Below, one piece after another: positions 22,251 through 36,038 of a DNA stretch of 64,000 nt. Numbering within the stretch: position 1 is the stretch's first letter; the number at the start of each line of letters is the position of its first letter. Made by a program: the position numbers and the translations under genes. Below the pieces are notes generated by a model that searched no databases, was not told the DNA's origin, and was given only the letters and a program-made list of their open reading frames with translations. The DNA lies in assembly GCF_026210795.1 (NCBI RefSeq), contig NC_089455.1, positions 2,046,001 through 2,110,000 on the forward strand. The letters run 5' to 3'. This stretch comes from Rhizophagus irregularis. Lineage: Eukaryota > Glomeromycota > Glomeromycetes > Glomerales > Glomeraceae.

Positions 22251-24244
22251 TATTTCTTTTGTGGATTTTTTTTTATTTTTATTTTTATTTTTATTTTTTT
22301 TTTATATTTTTTTTTTTAAAAAAAAAAATATATATATATATATAAAACAAACTTGTAATAAGTTTATTAAATCAAAAAAAAGATATTTTTTTAAAGCGCC
22401 ATTTTTATAATGAGATTTTTATTGGAATTATGTGGTGTTACCTTATTTATTTCCTGGAATTCTTCTATCTCTAAATCAAGAATATATATTCCATGATATT
22501 GTATCGTACATGCAGAAAGAGTAATTTATGTTGTAGATTATCCTGATTACATTGTTATTTATATATTTTTTTTTACAGCGTTACTCAAATGATAACGATA
22601 TATATTTTCATTGTATTGCTAAATGAACATAAACAATTGTAGAAATTTTTTGTAGCGCGTCATTTGACTTGTACCCCGGTAAGTCCGGTCTTTTTGTTTT
22701 TCTTTTTATAGTAATTTTTTTTTAAATAGAAGATTATTTTTATTTTTATTTTTTTTAAAAAACTTTCATATATTTTCTTATCGGGTTTAGTTACAACATT
22801 TAATGGTTTTAGTGTGATTGTTACAATTCAATGATAAAGCAAATAACCATCTTTTCTAGAAAATCTGTGCAACAAATTTCATAACGGTTAAATCTATATT
22901 CCGAAGAATATATAATATAGTGTATATATTTTATTATATTCATTATATTCATTATATTCGGTATAGTCGGTATAATCGGTTAATATATTATTTTGATAAG
23001 GATTAGAGTTTCATATTTTGTTTACAAAAAGGATCCATTGAAAAAATAGACATTTTTTATTTTCTTTTTCGTATTGGCTGATTTAATATAGCCTTAATTA
23101 ATGTAATCATACACACACGCAGGATGTTGATTTTTTTTGATTTTTGATTTATTTTGGTAATATCTTAATATTTATATCTTATTCACATGCATGTCGGATA
23201 TTTTCAAACAACCGATAAATGTTGTTTACTCTCTGTCTCTCTCTCTTATTATATTGTTAGTTCACTTTAATCATGAGATAATCATGAGATTAATTCGTCA
23301 TAATTCGTTATAAATTCTTTATTTTACATTTAATAATGCAAAAATAATAAAAAACTAGATGCTCAATGCATTAAGATTTAAGAACGGTTTACTTCATATA
23401 TAATACATGCAATAATATGTCAATTCAATGTATAATGGAGTTGATATGATAATTTACAAGAATCTTTCCATGATTATAAATCTCTTGATTGACATGATAT
23501 CACTCGTGTATTAAATTTGTACTTTGTACCCATTATTTTATAATCACGATATTCTTCATATACAATGACATCCTGGTTTAATGTAAGATTTGGTTAGATT
23601 GGCTTGTTTGATGTGATTGATTATTTCTTGAAATGTATATAAAATAAAATCATTATAATATATTTTCTCTTTAAACAATAAATTATTAATAAAAAATTTC
23701 AAATAGATTTACGACTTTACTAAATCACACCACTGGTTAAATCAAACAAGTTGCTCTAATTAAAATTGCTCAACGCCCTGCAAATATTGCAAAATAAAAA
23801 AAAATATTTGAAAAATTAGAAAAAATATAAATAAAGTATATACTACAGCATTAAGTACTGTAATGTTAAAAAAAAAATGCATAAATCATATAACTATGGT
23901 GTGATGTGAAATATAATAAAAAAATACATGACTTGTCATAACATTTAGTAAGACCAACCAATCAAGTAATAATTTTTCTTAAAAAAAAATGACATTTAAC
24001 GAATTGTTAGTGGTCAGGGATCGTCTACTGAATGAATATTACGTGTTCCAACAAAAAAGTCATTAAATCGTTATTTAAAAAAAAATTTCATCATCAATGT
24101 GAAAACTCCATTAATTTTCATTTTCTTCTGTATTTGACTCTCCATTATCATCACTCACAGGTATTACCGTTCTTGATCCTTAGGTATTTCTTCCAATGTT
24201 TCGAAAGAATTAAATATGAAGACTTTTGTTTAATATACTAGCTA
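22251..24244. other. AT-rich intergenic region
   Basis: About 2 kb with no supported gene. It holds poly-A/T and TA runs right upstream of the O-fucosyltransferase-like gene (22260-22345), a CATTATATT / GGTATA repeat near 22935-22985, and a CT-rich run near 23232-23250. Longer open frames here lack coding character. Confidence 0.6.
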
Positions 24245-24650
24245 CGGATGATGGATGATAGCACAACTTCTTTGAGATAAGTTACGTTCCAATACTTTTA
24301 TACTTTTCACATTTCTTTTACAAATAGGGCACTTTTGGTTTCATAACTAAAATTTCAATTATAATGGAATATGTGTCCACAACATAATGATAATGCGATC
24401 TAAATGGGTTTAAAAAAAATTTCTCGTTGCATAAATGGCATGGCTGATTTTCAATATTTTTCGGTGTTTGACTGATTATATTATAGAGCGTGCTTAACAA
24501 TAGACTCCCATAGGACCTCCATTTATTATTATTTCCGTATTTGGTGGGAATAGTAAAATACCATAATATCCCGTACATGTTACGTAATGACGTATTTGAT
24601 ATTTTACTTAACCATAATTGGAATAATAACCTTCTCATGTACCAAACATT
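24245..24650 (-). pseudogene. PEX2-like RING-finger pseudogene (fragment)
   Basis: On the minus strand an open piece (24318-24638) contains 'NQPCHLCNEKFF'. In the neighbouring frames just downstream lie CCGHIF and then CPICKRNVKSIKVLE, the remaining parts of a C3HC4 RING of the kind at the C-terminus of the peroxisomal import ligase PEX2. At least two frame changes separate the three pieces, and one Cys position reads His (CCGHIFHY). The upstream part is too short to be a full PEX2. So this is a broken copy of a host RING gene; PEX2 is the best guess from the RING spacing, and PEX10/12 or another RING family remains possible. Confidence 0.5.
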
Positions 24651-25761
24651 AAGAATTTAAGTATCAAATATTTATGTAATCCCATATATTCCTTGGAGCC
24701 CATCAAAAAATTCTACATTGATAAGTAATTTATTGATTATGAAATTTATACAATTTATACATAGAGAAATACATGAGTTGTTCATAAAGCTACAAAAGAA
24801 TGATGTAAAATTGTATAATATTTTGTCATCTAAATACATTCCTAATATCAATCAGTAAAAATTATTTATCAATATCAAGATGTGGACTGATAATACGTGC
24901 TTTTTTTTTTACCCTTAGGTTGTTTTGGTATGCATGTCTTGATATCACCAGTATAGCTTTTCAATTTTAAAGTTTTAGAACATGAAACTGAATAACAGCG
25001 ATTTGATTTCTTTATTTCTTCAAGAGTTCTAAAACAATAAGTTGTAATGAGATGTTTTTATTATAAAAATAAAGTCAAAAATATTTTTTTACATACTCTT
25101 AGATTCTGCAAGATTGGTATTGCATTCAGAAGTTCTCTAAACTAATTGAAGTTGAAATGCACCAAGTAAAAATATTCAATAAACAGGTCTTTACTTGAAC
25201 ATCTTGTCCTATTGTAAGGTAAATATATTTGAATATTTACTAAAACAAAGTTAAAAATCACAGTTCACTTACTATAAACATGAAAAAATCATGTATGCAA
25301 TTGTCTCATTATCTTAAAATCACCACACAAATTTTGCAGTTGCATCATTAAAGAAGGTCACGTTTGACTCCAAAATCCATGGATAATGATCCTTAAATAT
25401 TATGGCAAATCACATGTTAAATGTCAACCAGATAATTCAACCATTTTGAATTCAATATCAGAAGACTGAAAAATTCTATCAACTTTAACTTTATATTATC
25501 TTTAGGTTTTATATTACGTCGAATTAAGCGTTGGTTTGCATTTGAATTAAGATAAGCATCCCCTCTGTTTTGTAAATATGTACATTGTTATTAGAAAAGA
25601 AAAGAAAAAAAAACCATCAATTTGATAACTACAGTATATAAATGACATCATGATTACTTGCATTGGCAAAATACTGTAAGATAAAATAAACCAGGAGGGA
25701 ACCCAGATAAAAAGCACTTTGTAGGATTGAATACTATTTTCGCATTTAATTAAAATAATAA
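24651..25761. other. AT-rich region without recognisable genes
   Basis: No frame with convincing coding features. It may hold more of the decayed RING gene upstream of 24650, but I cannot recognise it. Confidence 0.5.
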
Positions 25762-26088
25762 TTAGTAACTATAAGAACAATAAATAATGCTTGAATTAAA
25801 ATATTTACAACTATAAAAGTACATCAATGATAAATACCAATTGCTTGTATTTCCTTTTCTGTATTCATTTAACATTTGTTCTAATGCATCACAGATTGGA
25901 AAAGAAGAAATAAAAGATTTGGAATTACTGAGATCTATTGGACTTTTTTCATTAGAATACTTTGTTACATCATTTAAAACAGATTCAGATACATTGGGAT
26001 ATCTGTATCTCAAAGTTCTGATCATAGAATTCTTTATATAATTCTTTACATTTTTGCAGAATAATAAGGTCTTTGAAGATATTATCAT
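25762..26088 (-). CDS. Unrecognised short ORF
   Basis: 108 codons on the minus strand, beginning MIISSKTLLF, with a moderately complex middle ('SPIDLSNSKSFISSFPICDALEQ') and a Tyr/Ser-rich end. No domain, signal peptide or membrane segment recognised. No neighbour suggests a role. It could be an exon, a remnant of a larger gene, or chance. Confidence 0.2.
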   Translation of the reverse strand: MIISSKTLLFCKNVKNYIKNSMIRTLRYRYPNVSESVLNDVTKYSNEKSPIDLSNSKSFISSFPICDALEQMLNEYRKGNTSNWYLSLMYFYSCKYFNSSIIYCSYSY

Positions 26089-29000
26089 TATCTTGTAGAT
26101 CAGTCACACACAATCTGGAATTTTTTTACCGTTCTTTATATTAAAGAATATTGAGTGACCTTTTAAATGTTCATCTAAGGGTGGACTTATCTTTTTTTAA
26201 ACAATAGTATAAATAATATTTGATTCGCCAGTTCTGAGCTTGACATTTTTAAATAAGAATGTACGTCTCTTGAATTAGCACGCAAAGTATTTATACGCAG
26301 TTGATCGAATGTTGCAGTAAACGTCAAAGCCATATAGAAGTAAAAAATATTCAATTGTCAACTTTTTTTTTTATAATAAAAATAAGAACAGAGGTACAAT
26401 AAATTCAAAATGATCAACTACAGTAATTTTATTTTTATAATATAGACAAGAACAGGAAAATAACAAGCACAATCAGTTACAAGTATTACAAATACGAGAC
26501 TAAACTAGATCCTGGTTAATTACTCTAATCTTGTCCTTTATTTACTCCAACTGAAAGCATCCGCCTATAGAATAAACTAAATTATAAAATCAGAAAATAA
26601 AATAACAGGTAAAAATAGGAAATTGAGAAAAATGTTATATTTTGATATAAATTGATTGATCACTGAATGTTGACTACTTTTATACAGATAATCACTAAGA
26701 TCATGTGGCAAAATGTGATTTCTATTACGTGATTTTTCTTATTTTTATTTTTATATTTTACTTAATTTCTCATCAAATATTAATCCTAAAATGCAATTTT
26801 ACTACCATTAGAGTCATCATATTGAAATGATTCTAATAAGTTATATTTTATTCTTTTCTGATTACTAGATTAAAAGTAAGTAAACTGCCAGATCGGTAAC
26901 AGTATTTGGTAAAAATACCAATTAGTTACTAATCAGTTACCAATCAACTACCTATTAGATATCTTATTGGTAACTGATTGATAACTGATTGATACCTGAT
27001 TTTTCACTTTTTGACTTATGTAGAATAGAATTAGTATTATATAAGATTAAAAATTATAGTAAAAATGTATAGAATAATAAGACAAATAAACTAGTAAAAC
27101 AAGCAATTTTCAATTTTTTTGTTAACTATATAAAACAATTCAATTAAAATTTTTATGATTTATCCTTTATATTAAAAATTGACAATATACTGATAGAATA
27201 GAAACTTAAGAAATTTATTAAATGAATAAAATGATAATAAACTTCTTTAATGATACTTATTGAAGTATATTAAATTGTAATTAAGATGTATTAATAAAAA
27301 AAATAATAGATTATAACTGGAATATTATTTGACTTACTTTTAAATAAATGAAGCACTTTAAGTGCATAAGCTTTAGATAAAATAAATTATAGTTTTTTGG
27401 ATAAGCCTTTTAAATTATCTTTTACTATTGGGTAAACTACTGAAGCTAAGAAGTCTAAATTTATATAGTAATTTTAGTAGTAATTTCACTTATTCAATAT
27501 ACAATACTAATAATGAAACTATTGAATATATTAGCAAATATAATAGTAAATAAATAATAAATATGAAGAAAAATATCTTTATTAAGTTTTGTATATATAT
27601 TTTAAAGTTATTAAAAACAATTTAAAGGAAAAATTAGCACTTAATGAAAGAAATTTAATAATGCCAATTTACACAAATTATTACCAAAAATGGCTAGTAT
27701 ACAGTTTTATTAAGGTAATGTCTTTTTAAATGATTATTAATTAAAATGCTAAATATGATAACAGATAATATCAATCCTAGTAATAAAGTTTAACGTCATC
27801 AAAGTTCAAACTCTTTAACTTTACTCTAAAAGAATACGGCATTCCAGTTGTAAATTTAATAGGTTTGTATATTAAGTAAAATATTTTAACCTGTATTTTA
27901 TTTTTATTTAGTTTTATTTAATTTATAAATTTTAGTTTAATTTATTTATTAGTAATTTTCTTATTTCTTAATAGTGAAAATATATTTATCTTCTCCATTT
28001 ATTTTAGTTATTTAGACTTATATTTAGGAGTTTTGGTAGTTTTAGTATGGCTTTAATAATATTCCTTTTATTTTTTTTTTGTAGATTTTATTTTTTTAGA
28101 TTTGAGTGTTTTGGAATTTTTGGAAAGATAAGTAAACATACTTTTTTTAGTGAAAATTGTTATTATTTACTAATATTCCTTTTATTTTTCTTGTAGATCT
28201 TGTTCCTATACATTTTAAATTTTGGATTATTTTAAAGTAACTATGTAACAAGATTTTTTTAAGGTTGTTAATAAAAATTTTTAGTTACTAATATGTTTGT
28301 TTTTTTTTCAGTAGATCTCAGTTTTAGGTATATTGAAACTCTGGCATGTAAATAATTTTTTATATTTAAGATATTAATAGATTATTTTTTTGTTAATTTG
28401 ATAGGTTTCAGTCTTTTTCTTTATAAATTATATAAAAAATAGTGTTTTTGAAAAAATTAAATAGTTTCTACTGGTATTTATATATATATACTATATTATT
28501 AATCTTGTAAATATTCTTTCAGCCAGAAAAATTATTTTATACTGTCTTTTTTTTGGTTTATTAAAAAAAATTTATAATAAAAAACACGGCATTTCAAAAA
28601 ATGGTTTTTTTTATTAATACAAAGCCCATAAATTTAATTATAGAATTTTGACTGATTTTATCCCACTGAATAGCGATCTTTCCCTTAACCATAAATAATT
28701 ATAATATAAATACTGTTATAAATAAAATAATAAGTACTTCAGAATTTTTAAATAATTGTATAAAAAAATAGCTATGATCATAATATCATATTTAATGAAA
28801 ATTTTAAAAATTACAAGAAAAAAATGTATTACAATAAGCACAAAATTACAATAATAATAACCTTAGTTTTACTTACTAAAACAGAATAAACTATACAGTA
28901 GAAGTACTTTAAAGGAATTTACACTTTTAATGAAAAGGATATATAGCAAAAGACATCATAAAAAACTTTAATTTAATATTAATATATTTAGAAACAATGA

Positions 29001-29448
29001 CATGACAACCTACTGGTAAATGAGCAATCCATTAAAAGAATCTTAATATCAGTAGTAAATGAGTTTATATATGCCATAAGTAATATTAAAGAGCAGATTT
29101 TCCTTTTTGTATAAAATATTTATAAATTAAGGGTTAAATGAGAAAATATATATTAAATAGTTAAATTAGTAATAGGTAAAGTAAAGATTAAATAAGCGGA
29201 GGTCACTAAGTTTTAGGTTTAAAAACTTAATTAAGGTAAGTACTGTATTTATAAGATTAAAGATTAACTATCTAAAATCGTGCTTTTAATCTCAAAAGTA
29301 AAGTTATACATGCATACAGGTCATACAAACATTTTTGAATAGTTAATATGATTCAGAAAATTCTGGTATAAAAAGCGGGGAAATTTTTTTTTGTTAACCG
29401 CGTCCTTAGGTGTTGCTGTGTTTCTAATTACAATGGTATAATAAAATC
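26089..29448. other. Gene-poor AT-rich region
   Basis: About 3.4 kb of A+T-dominated DNA with no supported gene. It contains one clear inverted repeat at about 26925-27000 and many poly-T stretches. The last 60 bases (GTTAACCGCGTCC..., then GTTGCTGTG) are more GC-rich and probably belong to the promoter and leader of the dynein-tail gene. Confidence 0.6.
26925..27000. repeat. Inverted repeat
   Basis: AATCAGTTACCAAT on the left arm is the exact reverse complement of ATTGGTAACTGATT on the right arm, with partial direct repeats (GTTACTAATCA, AACTGATTGATA) in both. It could form a foldback of about 70 bases. A remnant of a small inverted-repeat element is possible; no clear target duplication. 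Confidence 0.55.
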
Positions 29449-31806
29449 ATGGATGTCGACACAGAAACATCTCAAGGCGAAACTATAGCAGGTGGTCCAA
29501 CTACTACTTCGCTTGTTACACCTTGCGAACCAAATCAATTACAAGATTATTTTGATAAACTATTACCATTGGTCCTGGGGGCTGAATCTTCTGATTTAGC
29601 AAATTCACTGTGGTCTGTGAGTGATACCACAGATAAATTAAAGCGTTTTATAAATGACCCTCAGGTTAACGTTATATTTTTCACAAAGAGAAGAGACGAC
29701 AAGAAAGAAGAAGGTAAGTTTACATATTCATTCCGCAGTATACTTGTATTTACATGCGCTATGCAATGCGACAAAGGATATACATTGAAATTGCACAATT
29801 TGTGCGCAGGAAAGATTTATCGTGAACCTTTATATAGAGAATATTTCATTTTATCGAATCGATCCAACTTGAATGAATCAAATTATTGAATGATAGATTT
29901 GAATATATGCCATCACAACTCACATCAATGAAAATTTTACGCTTTAAATTCATTTCATTAACACAGATGAACAAGCAACTTTCACATATTCATACATATG
30001 TACACAAGAAATCACTTACAATTCAAATAACGTTGCTTCCGTCGCTTTCATAAAATACGTACCTACGTTGGATGGTTCTCGCGCAATACAAACACAGATT
30101 CAACTTATAAATTTACCGGGTCCTGCATCAAGCGATTCCGGTTCGACTGGTATAAGCCCATATGAAGCGTTACATTCTTACATTCACCTTGCTGTTGCTC
30201 CTTATTTCGATGCATATGCTAGAGCTAGAGAAAGAGATGCCAACGAAGGTCTTATCAACATTGGAGGTAAAAAACACGATGACTCTAAAATAGGTATGTA
30301 TAAGCTAATATTAATTAATAATTTTTCAATGTAAATTATAGTAAATTTATTAATATATATATTCGTATTTATTAATATTTTTATTATTTTTTTTAAAAAA
30401 AAGATATTCCGATGGTCAAAAAGAAAATTACCGAATTAGAATTATCACTTCTTCTTTCACAACAAAATGTTGAAATACCCGAGATATCACTTAATATACA
30501 TCCTGTAGTTCAAAAAACTGTGGAAGAGGTAAGTAATCTTTTCCGTGATTTTGAATAATCCCGTATTTTTTTTTTCTGAATCGTGTTTTGAATTTTTTTT
30601 CTAATCATTTTTTCTTCAACATATTAAATAGTGTAGGGAAAAAGGAAAGCGTGTAACCGTTGACATGATTGAAAATCAAGCACTTCTCACAGATTCAACA
30701 TTTTTGAATAAACTCCAAGCAGATGTAAACGGTTGGATTAAAGAAATTAAAAAGGTTACCAAGTTGTCACGTGATCCGGCAAGTGGCACGGCCATTCAAG
30801 AAATTAATTTCTGGCTAAGCATGGAAAAAGCTTTGGAAGGGATTGACGAACAGTTAAAAGGAGACCACATCGGTTTGAATATTTTTTTTTTTAAAAAAAA
30901 AGTGACAACTTCTTTATTTGTGATATTAAATATTTATTATTATTTTTAGAATTAACATTAGGCATTTTGCGACATGCTAAACGTTATCACACAACGGTAT
31001 CATTTATTGCCGATACTGGTTTGAAGGAATCAAAAGAAAAAGGTACATTGATTTATTTAATCCCACCAGTCTCTCATTAGAGTGTTATACTTACAAATCG
31101 CGTTTCTTCAATTATATTAGTTAATAAATACAACCAACTTATGAAGGATTTTCCTCTTGATGAACTTCTTTCTGCACCTGATGTGAATAAGATAAAAGAA
31201 TCATTAGACATTATTTTTACTCATTTGAAGAAATTAAGATTATCGTAAGTTTTATATATATTTATTTAATAATTGTAAATTTTTTCATCTTTTACTTATA
31301 ATTTCATAATTTTTAGCACATATCCAATCAAAAAAGCTCTCGTACTTGTTGAAGCTATATCACGTGATTTAAATGATCAGCTACTCAGAGTTTTGGGTAA
31401 CCGAGGATTAATGTATATGGAATATGAAGATTTCGAAAAAATTATGTCTGGTGCTGAAGATGTGTTTAAGACTTGGGACGAAAACATTAAAGAATTTAAA
31501 GATATAGCGCGTGATGTTACACGTAAACGTTCAGACAAGTTTATCCCAATTAAAATTAGCCCTGCACATGACAAATTACAAGAACGTGTTGCTTTTGTAA
31601 GGAATTTCAGAAAACAACATGAACAACTTCATCCAACAATTGTTAAAGTTATTAATTCAATGGAAGAAGTTAAATTGGCTTACGAAAGCGTGAAGGATAT
31701 TGATGTATTGGATGTATCAATTGAAGGTACCGAAATTTGGATGCAAGCGGAGAATGCTTATAACGAATGCGTTTCACGTGTCGAAAATCAGCGTTGTTTG
31801 TTCTAG
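29449..31806 (+). CDS. Cytoplasmic dynein heavy chain, N-terminal tail only
   Basis: Seven exons join in frame (29449-29713, 29967-30293, 30404-30528, 30632-30872, 30950-31042, 31121-31244, 31317-31806) to 554 residues. The product matches the start of fungal dynein heavy chain 1: '[20 protein letters not shown]', '[20 protein letters not shown]', '[20 protein letters not shown]', '[17 protein letters not shown]'. This is the DHC_N1 tail that dimerises and binds intermediate chains. A complete chain is over 4000 residues with six AAA domains; none of that follows here. Right after 'ECVSRVENQ' the frame stops (RCLF, stop) and the following DNA is unrelated. So it is a truncated gene copy, a broken locus, or an assembly join. 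All splice sites look intact. Confidence 0.85.
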
Positions 31807-33191
31807 TTTATTATTGGGTTGATAATGTTAAAGGTGGTGCAGAAAGAATTGTAGATAATGATGGTATAATCAATTATTTAATAATTTTATTAAAACATGG
31901 TCCTAATAGTAGTAATTATATTGGTAATAGTAGATATAGTAAATTAGCAGCGGCAAATGAATATTAAATTGATAGGTTAGTAATTGACTAATTGAAAGTT
32001 ATTAGATTAAATTAGCAGACCAGATCTAGAGATTTTAAACTTATAGGGTATATTTGCTAGCAAGTAAGGTGCAATTTATTTAGTATAGGTCTGATTTTTC
32101 ATAATTTTTTCTTTAAATAAGGAGCATAGAGTATTAACTAGAGTACTACTTCTTTTTGAATATAATAATAAAAAAAAAATTTATTAAAAAAAGCAAAAAA
32201 TAACAAAGTAATAAATTCTAATAATGGGGTTATTCTTTTTTTTTTTAAAGTAAAAAAGTATTTGAATAATATAAGATTTAACATTTTAATTCAATATTAA
32301 TATTTAAAAATAAGTAAAACTAGTTCTATATTTGCAAAAAAATCTTTAAAAATAAACTCTTACCTATTACTTATCCTTAAAATTTAAAAGTATATATAAA
32401 AAAATAAAATTTCATTTTTCAAAAATATAGTTATAAATATAACTGAAAAGGGTGTTTTGAAATTTAAATTTATCAATAATAAATATTATTACTTAATATA
32501 CTTTTAAACCAATTTTTATTAAACTCTAAATATTGCAGTTTCTAATTTTAGAATATGTAAAGGACAAATATAATTTTTATAATAATAATTCCTTTTTTTA
32601 AATTTAGCAATTAAATTATTTTGTTTTAGTAAATTACAATCTAATAATAAATTTAAATTAAGGGATTTTTTTTTCTGTTTCGTAAATATTAGAGACAAAG
32701 TTGCTTGTTTAAACCCCTAATTTCCACCCTGGGTCAACCGGTTACCCGACTTTCACCCGGGTGATCCGCGGGTCCATCTGCCAGGTGAGATTTTTTTAGA
32801 CGGGGTCCAATCTCTACCCCAGCAGCCTTAATATAAGAGAATATATATTAAAAAATTTTAGATTGCCATGTAAACAATTTTATTGGTCAAATTTTTCATC
32901 AGCTGGAAACATTACTACACAGAAATCGACCCTGCAGATTTTCTATTGTCTTTAAATGCATGTTTTCATTTTCGGATTATACACTCTCCAATAGTTCAAT
33001 CGTGAGCCATAATTAAAAGATATATGATGTACTAATATGGAACGTTTTATCCTTTTAAGAGTTATTGTGACGAATAATTGGATGCGTTTCAAATGTAAAT
33101 TAAATTTATAAATAAATCAATGCAAATTCGCACATTATACTCTGTCATAAATATTTACAAGTTTTCGAATATTTGATAATAGAAATAAAAA
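31807..33191. other. Intergenic region with a GC-rich island
   Basis: A mostly AT-rich spacer. At about 32695-32830 it holds an unusually GC-rich stretch with palindromic bits (CCGGTTACCCG, CACCCGGGTG, CCGCGGG), probably a remnant of a mobile repeat. A short open frame at 31767-31967 has no recognisable features. No gene seen. Confidence 0.55.
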
Positions 33192-34990
33192 ATGAAATCA
33201 ATTCCTGCTCTATTTATCATAACAATTTTATTCGCGTATAATTTTCTTTATGTATTCTCTTATGAAGATTGATTGATTTTGGTGGCATGTGGCACTGGTG
33301 AAAATAATATCGACATAATCGTAATTCTGATGCTGAGAAAATAATAATCTCTCTCAAAAATGTTGGTTCTTTAAAGGTAATAAATATCTTTTATTTATCA
33401 GTTATATTTATTATAATTTAAAATTTCAACGTCTCTCGCTCTCTCAATTATAAAAATCAAAATCTATGTACATAAATAGGTTAAATTTATTATTCCAGTT
33501 GAAAGTTCAGTTTCAGCTACTCCGGTGACTTTCAAAATAATGTATATTTTCCCGATTGGTCAGGATTTTTATATTCTACAAATGCAAGAACGGGAGAAAT
33601 AAATTGGAAAATTAATGTATCAAAAACATATCTTCCACAACCATCAGATCCAAAAGTGATAAATCTTGCGATTGCTCCACTTATAATATTTGGTACTCAA
33701 AATCCTTATTAGTATAAGTACTGTTTTTGTTGGTTTTGTTATAGAAATAGGTAATTTAATTGAAAAAATTAATTGACAATGACGTATATATTGGAGTTTC
33801 TTCAAGCGAAGAAGGAGCTGCGTTTTTGGTACCTGGTTATTCTTGTTGCACGGAAGTTTCGCTAAATTGGATTTAAAAATTGGAAAAGTTATATGGAAAA
33901 ATTTTATAGCGCCTGATAATTATGATAAACCTGGTCTGTATTCTGGAAATGCAGTATGGGGATCTGCTGATCCGATTAAAAAGTTAGTTTACATCTGGTA
34001 ACAATGATTATATTTTTATTGGTAATATGGTATCTCAATTATAATATTTAAGTTTTAATAATTTTATAAATTTGCTAACATGTCTAACAGATTCTAGAAA
34101 ATGTTGCAAATTGTATTACGATGCAACAACACCTGAAAAGAAATCAGCATGTCATGACCCAAATAATTTCCTTGACTCGATCCTTGCATTAGATATTGAA
34201 AAAGGAGATGTAAAATGGGTAACAAACTTACCTGGTTATGACAGTTGGACTGTAGCTTGTATAACTACATCTAACCCAGAAAATTGCCCTGTTCCTACAG
34301 GAACAGATTACAGTAAAATTATAAATCTTGATATAATTTTATATGTTACTAAGAATTTTATGTTTATTAATAGATTTCGCTCAAGCTCCTTTACTTATTA
34401 ACACATGATCTAAATCAAATGATTATATTTTACTTGCGATAGCAACCTCAATCTGGAATTACATGGTCATTGAATGCTGCCACAGGAGAAATAATTTGGC
34501 TCGTTGCATCTAGGCCTGGAAATCGTGACGGTAATAAATTTTCGATATTGCCCTGTACATAATTAATGAAAAATTTATTATTTTCTTTTTTTTATTAAAT
34601 CTTAATTACGGAAAAACTTTATTTTAGGAGGTTCAATATTCGGTTGTGCTACGTAAGTACCTTTTTATTTTTTTTTTGCCTTTTTAAATAAGTTAACTTG
34701 GCTTTAATAATAATTTTTCAGGGGTGGAAAACGATATTTCGTATCACAATCGAACAGTGGAAGAGAAGAGTAAAAGTCGATCAATAACATATGGAGGAGC
34801 AATAGTAGCAATTGATATTATAACAGGTGAAGCAAACAGCAAATCCAACCAACACAAGCTGGTGAGTTTTTTGGTATGGTAGTAATGGTCATTTACTGAT
34901 AATATTATTTGTATCGTTTATGCTGGTAGTAGTTAAGAAAGATTTGGTAAAGGAATTAACAATACTAAAGTATTTGCTTTTTCACATTAA
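33192..34990 (+). pseudogene. PQQ beta-propeller protein pseudogene, copy 1
   Basis: Aligned with the intact middle copy it keeps the start (MKSIPALFIT...), the exon order and the end (VFAFSH), but it is broken: the Trp codon after 'YED' is TGA near 33270, there are deletions and frame changes in several exons (for example around 33530, 33700-33790 and 34760-34930), and blocks are missing. Many splice borders remain visible. A host gene duplicate decaying in place, upstream of and in the same orientation as the intact copy. Confidence 0.85.
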
Positions 34991-36038
34991 TATACGAGTA
35001 AATATAATAGTGACCGGCTAGTCTTAAAGTTATTAAATTTCGTTTTTTTTTAAATTTAGCTCTTAGGAGGTACTTTTTTAATGTTTAATTCGTGACCCGT
35101 GAAATACAAAATTCACAAATTTATGTCGATCATGTCTTTATGTTAACACCTTACATACCGTACTGAAAGATCCCATTTCGGTATATCAAATATGCAATGT
35201 CAGATCTAGTTAATTTCCCGAATATTTAAAATTTCCATACATTAAATTCTTCTAGTACTGAAATATAGACCCGGGTACGAATCAATGTTTTAAATCGGGT
35301 AAATTTATTTATACCCGAAGTATTTCAGTCAGTGCTATACGGTAATATTTATCTCAAAGTATCAAATAATTTATTTTTTAAACAATTTTTTTCTCGATTT
35401 TTACCTTTATTTGACTCTACGCCGGATTCTCGCGTCATTTCGGGATATTATTACCTTGTGTAGGATATTATGGCGTAACGAATTAAAAACTTACCGGACT
35501 TTGGCAGTAAATAGTTAAATAGCATATTTTATACCTATTAATATTAGTTCGATATTATATTTTAATAATTTGTACGTTGCAATTTGGCGGAACTGCATAT
35601 AACATTTACTGGCGGATCACGAATTAAATTTTCGTGAAATTTAAAAATAAAGTAAGAAACAATATTAAGTTTAATGTTTAGAAAAGAAATTCGTCGGTTT
35701 AATTCAGGTTTAGCAGATTGCTATTTTTATGACAATGAATTAACGAAGGAAATCTCATTATAAAATAATCTGCATGTAAACATTTTGCGCTAGTACATAT
35801 TGTTAAATACAACCATAACAGGATAAGCTAAAATTATATCAACGATAATTATGCGGTAAATTTGATTTATTTATTTTGGAACATTCTATTTTCTATTTAC
35901 AATGCAAGCTAAAAATATCAAATGAATTCAAAAATAAAATCAACAATTTAAATTAATAAATTTTGTACACTGCAATTTTGTTATAAATATGAGGCTTCTA
36001 CAAGTTCTCGTCGTAATTTATAATAATAATAAAAAAAA
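34991..36038. other. Intergenic region between PQQ copies 1 and 2
   Basis: Spacer with a small imperfect inverted repeat at about 35253-35337 (TAGTACTGAAATAT... to ...CAGTCAGTGCTA, with GGGTA/TACCC inside) that resembles a miniature transposon but has no clear target duplication. A TATA-like TATAAATA lies at 35982-35989, about 50 bases before the next ATG, and recurs before copy 3. No gene seen. Confidence 0.55.

Noticed and set aside
22640-22695. Possible tRNA (GC-rich patch with CCCCGGTAAGTCCGGTC)
   Set aside because: No cloverleaf with T-loop and anticodon stem can be drawn.
24032-24241. Plus-strand 69-codon ORF
   Set aside because: Low complexity, no domain or neighbour support, in an AT-rich spacer.
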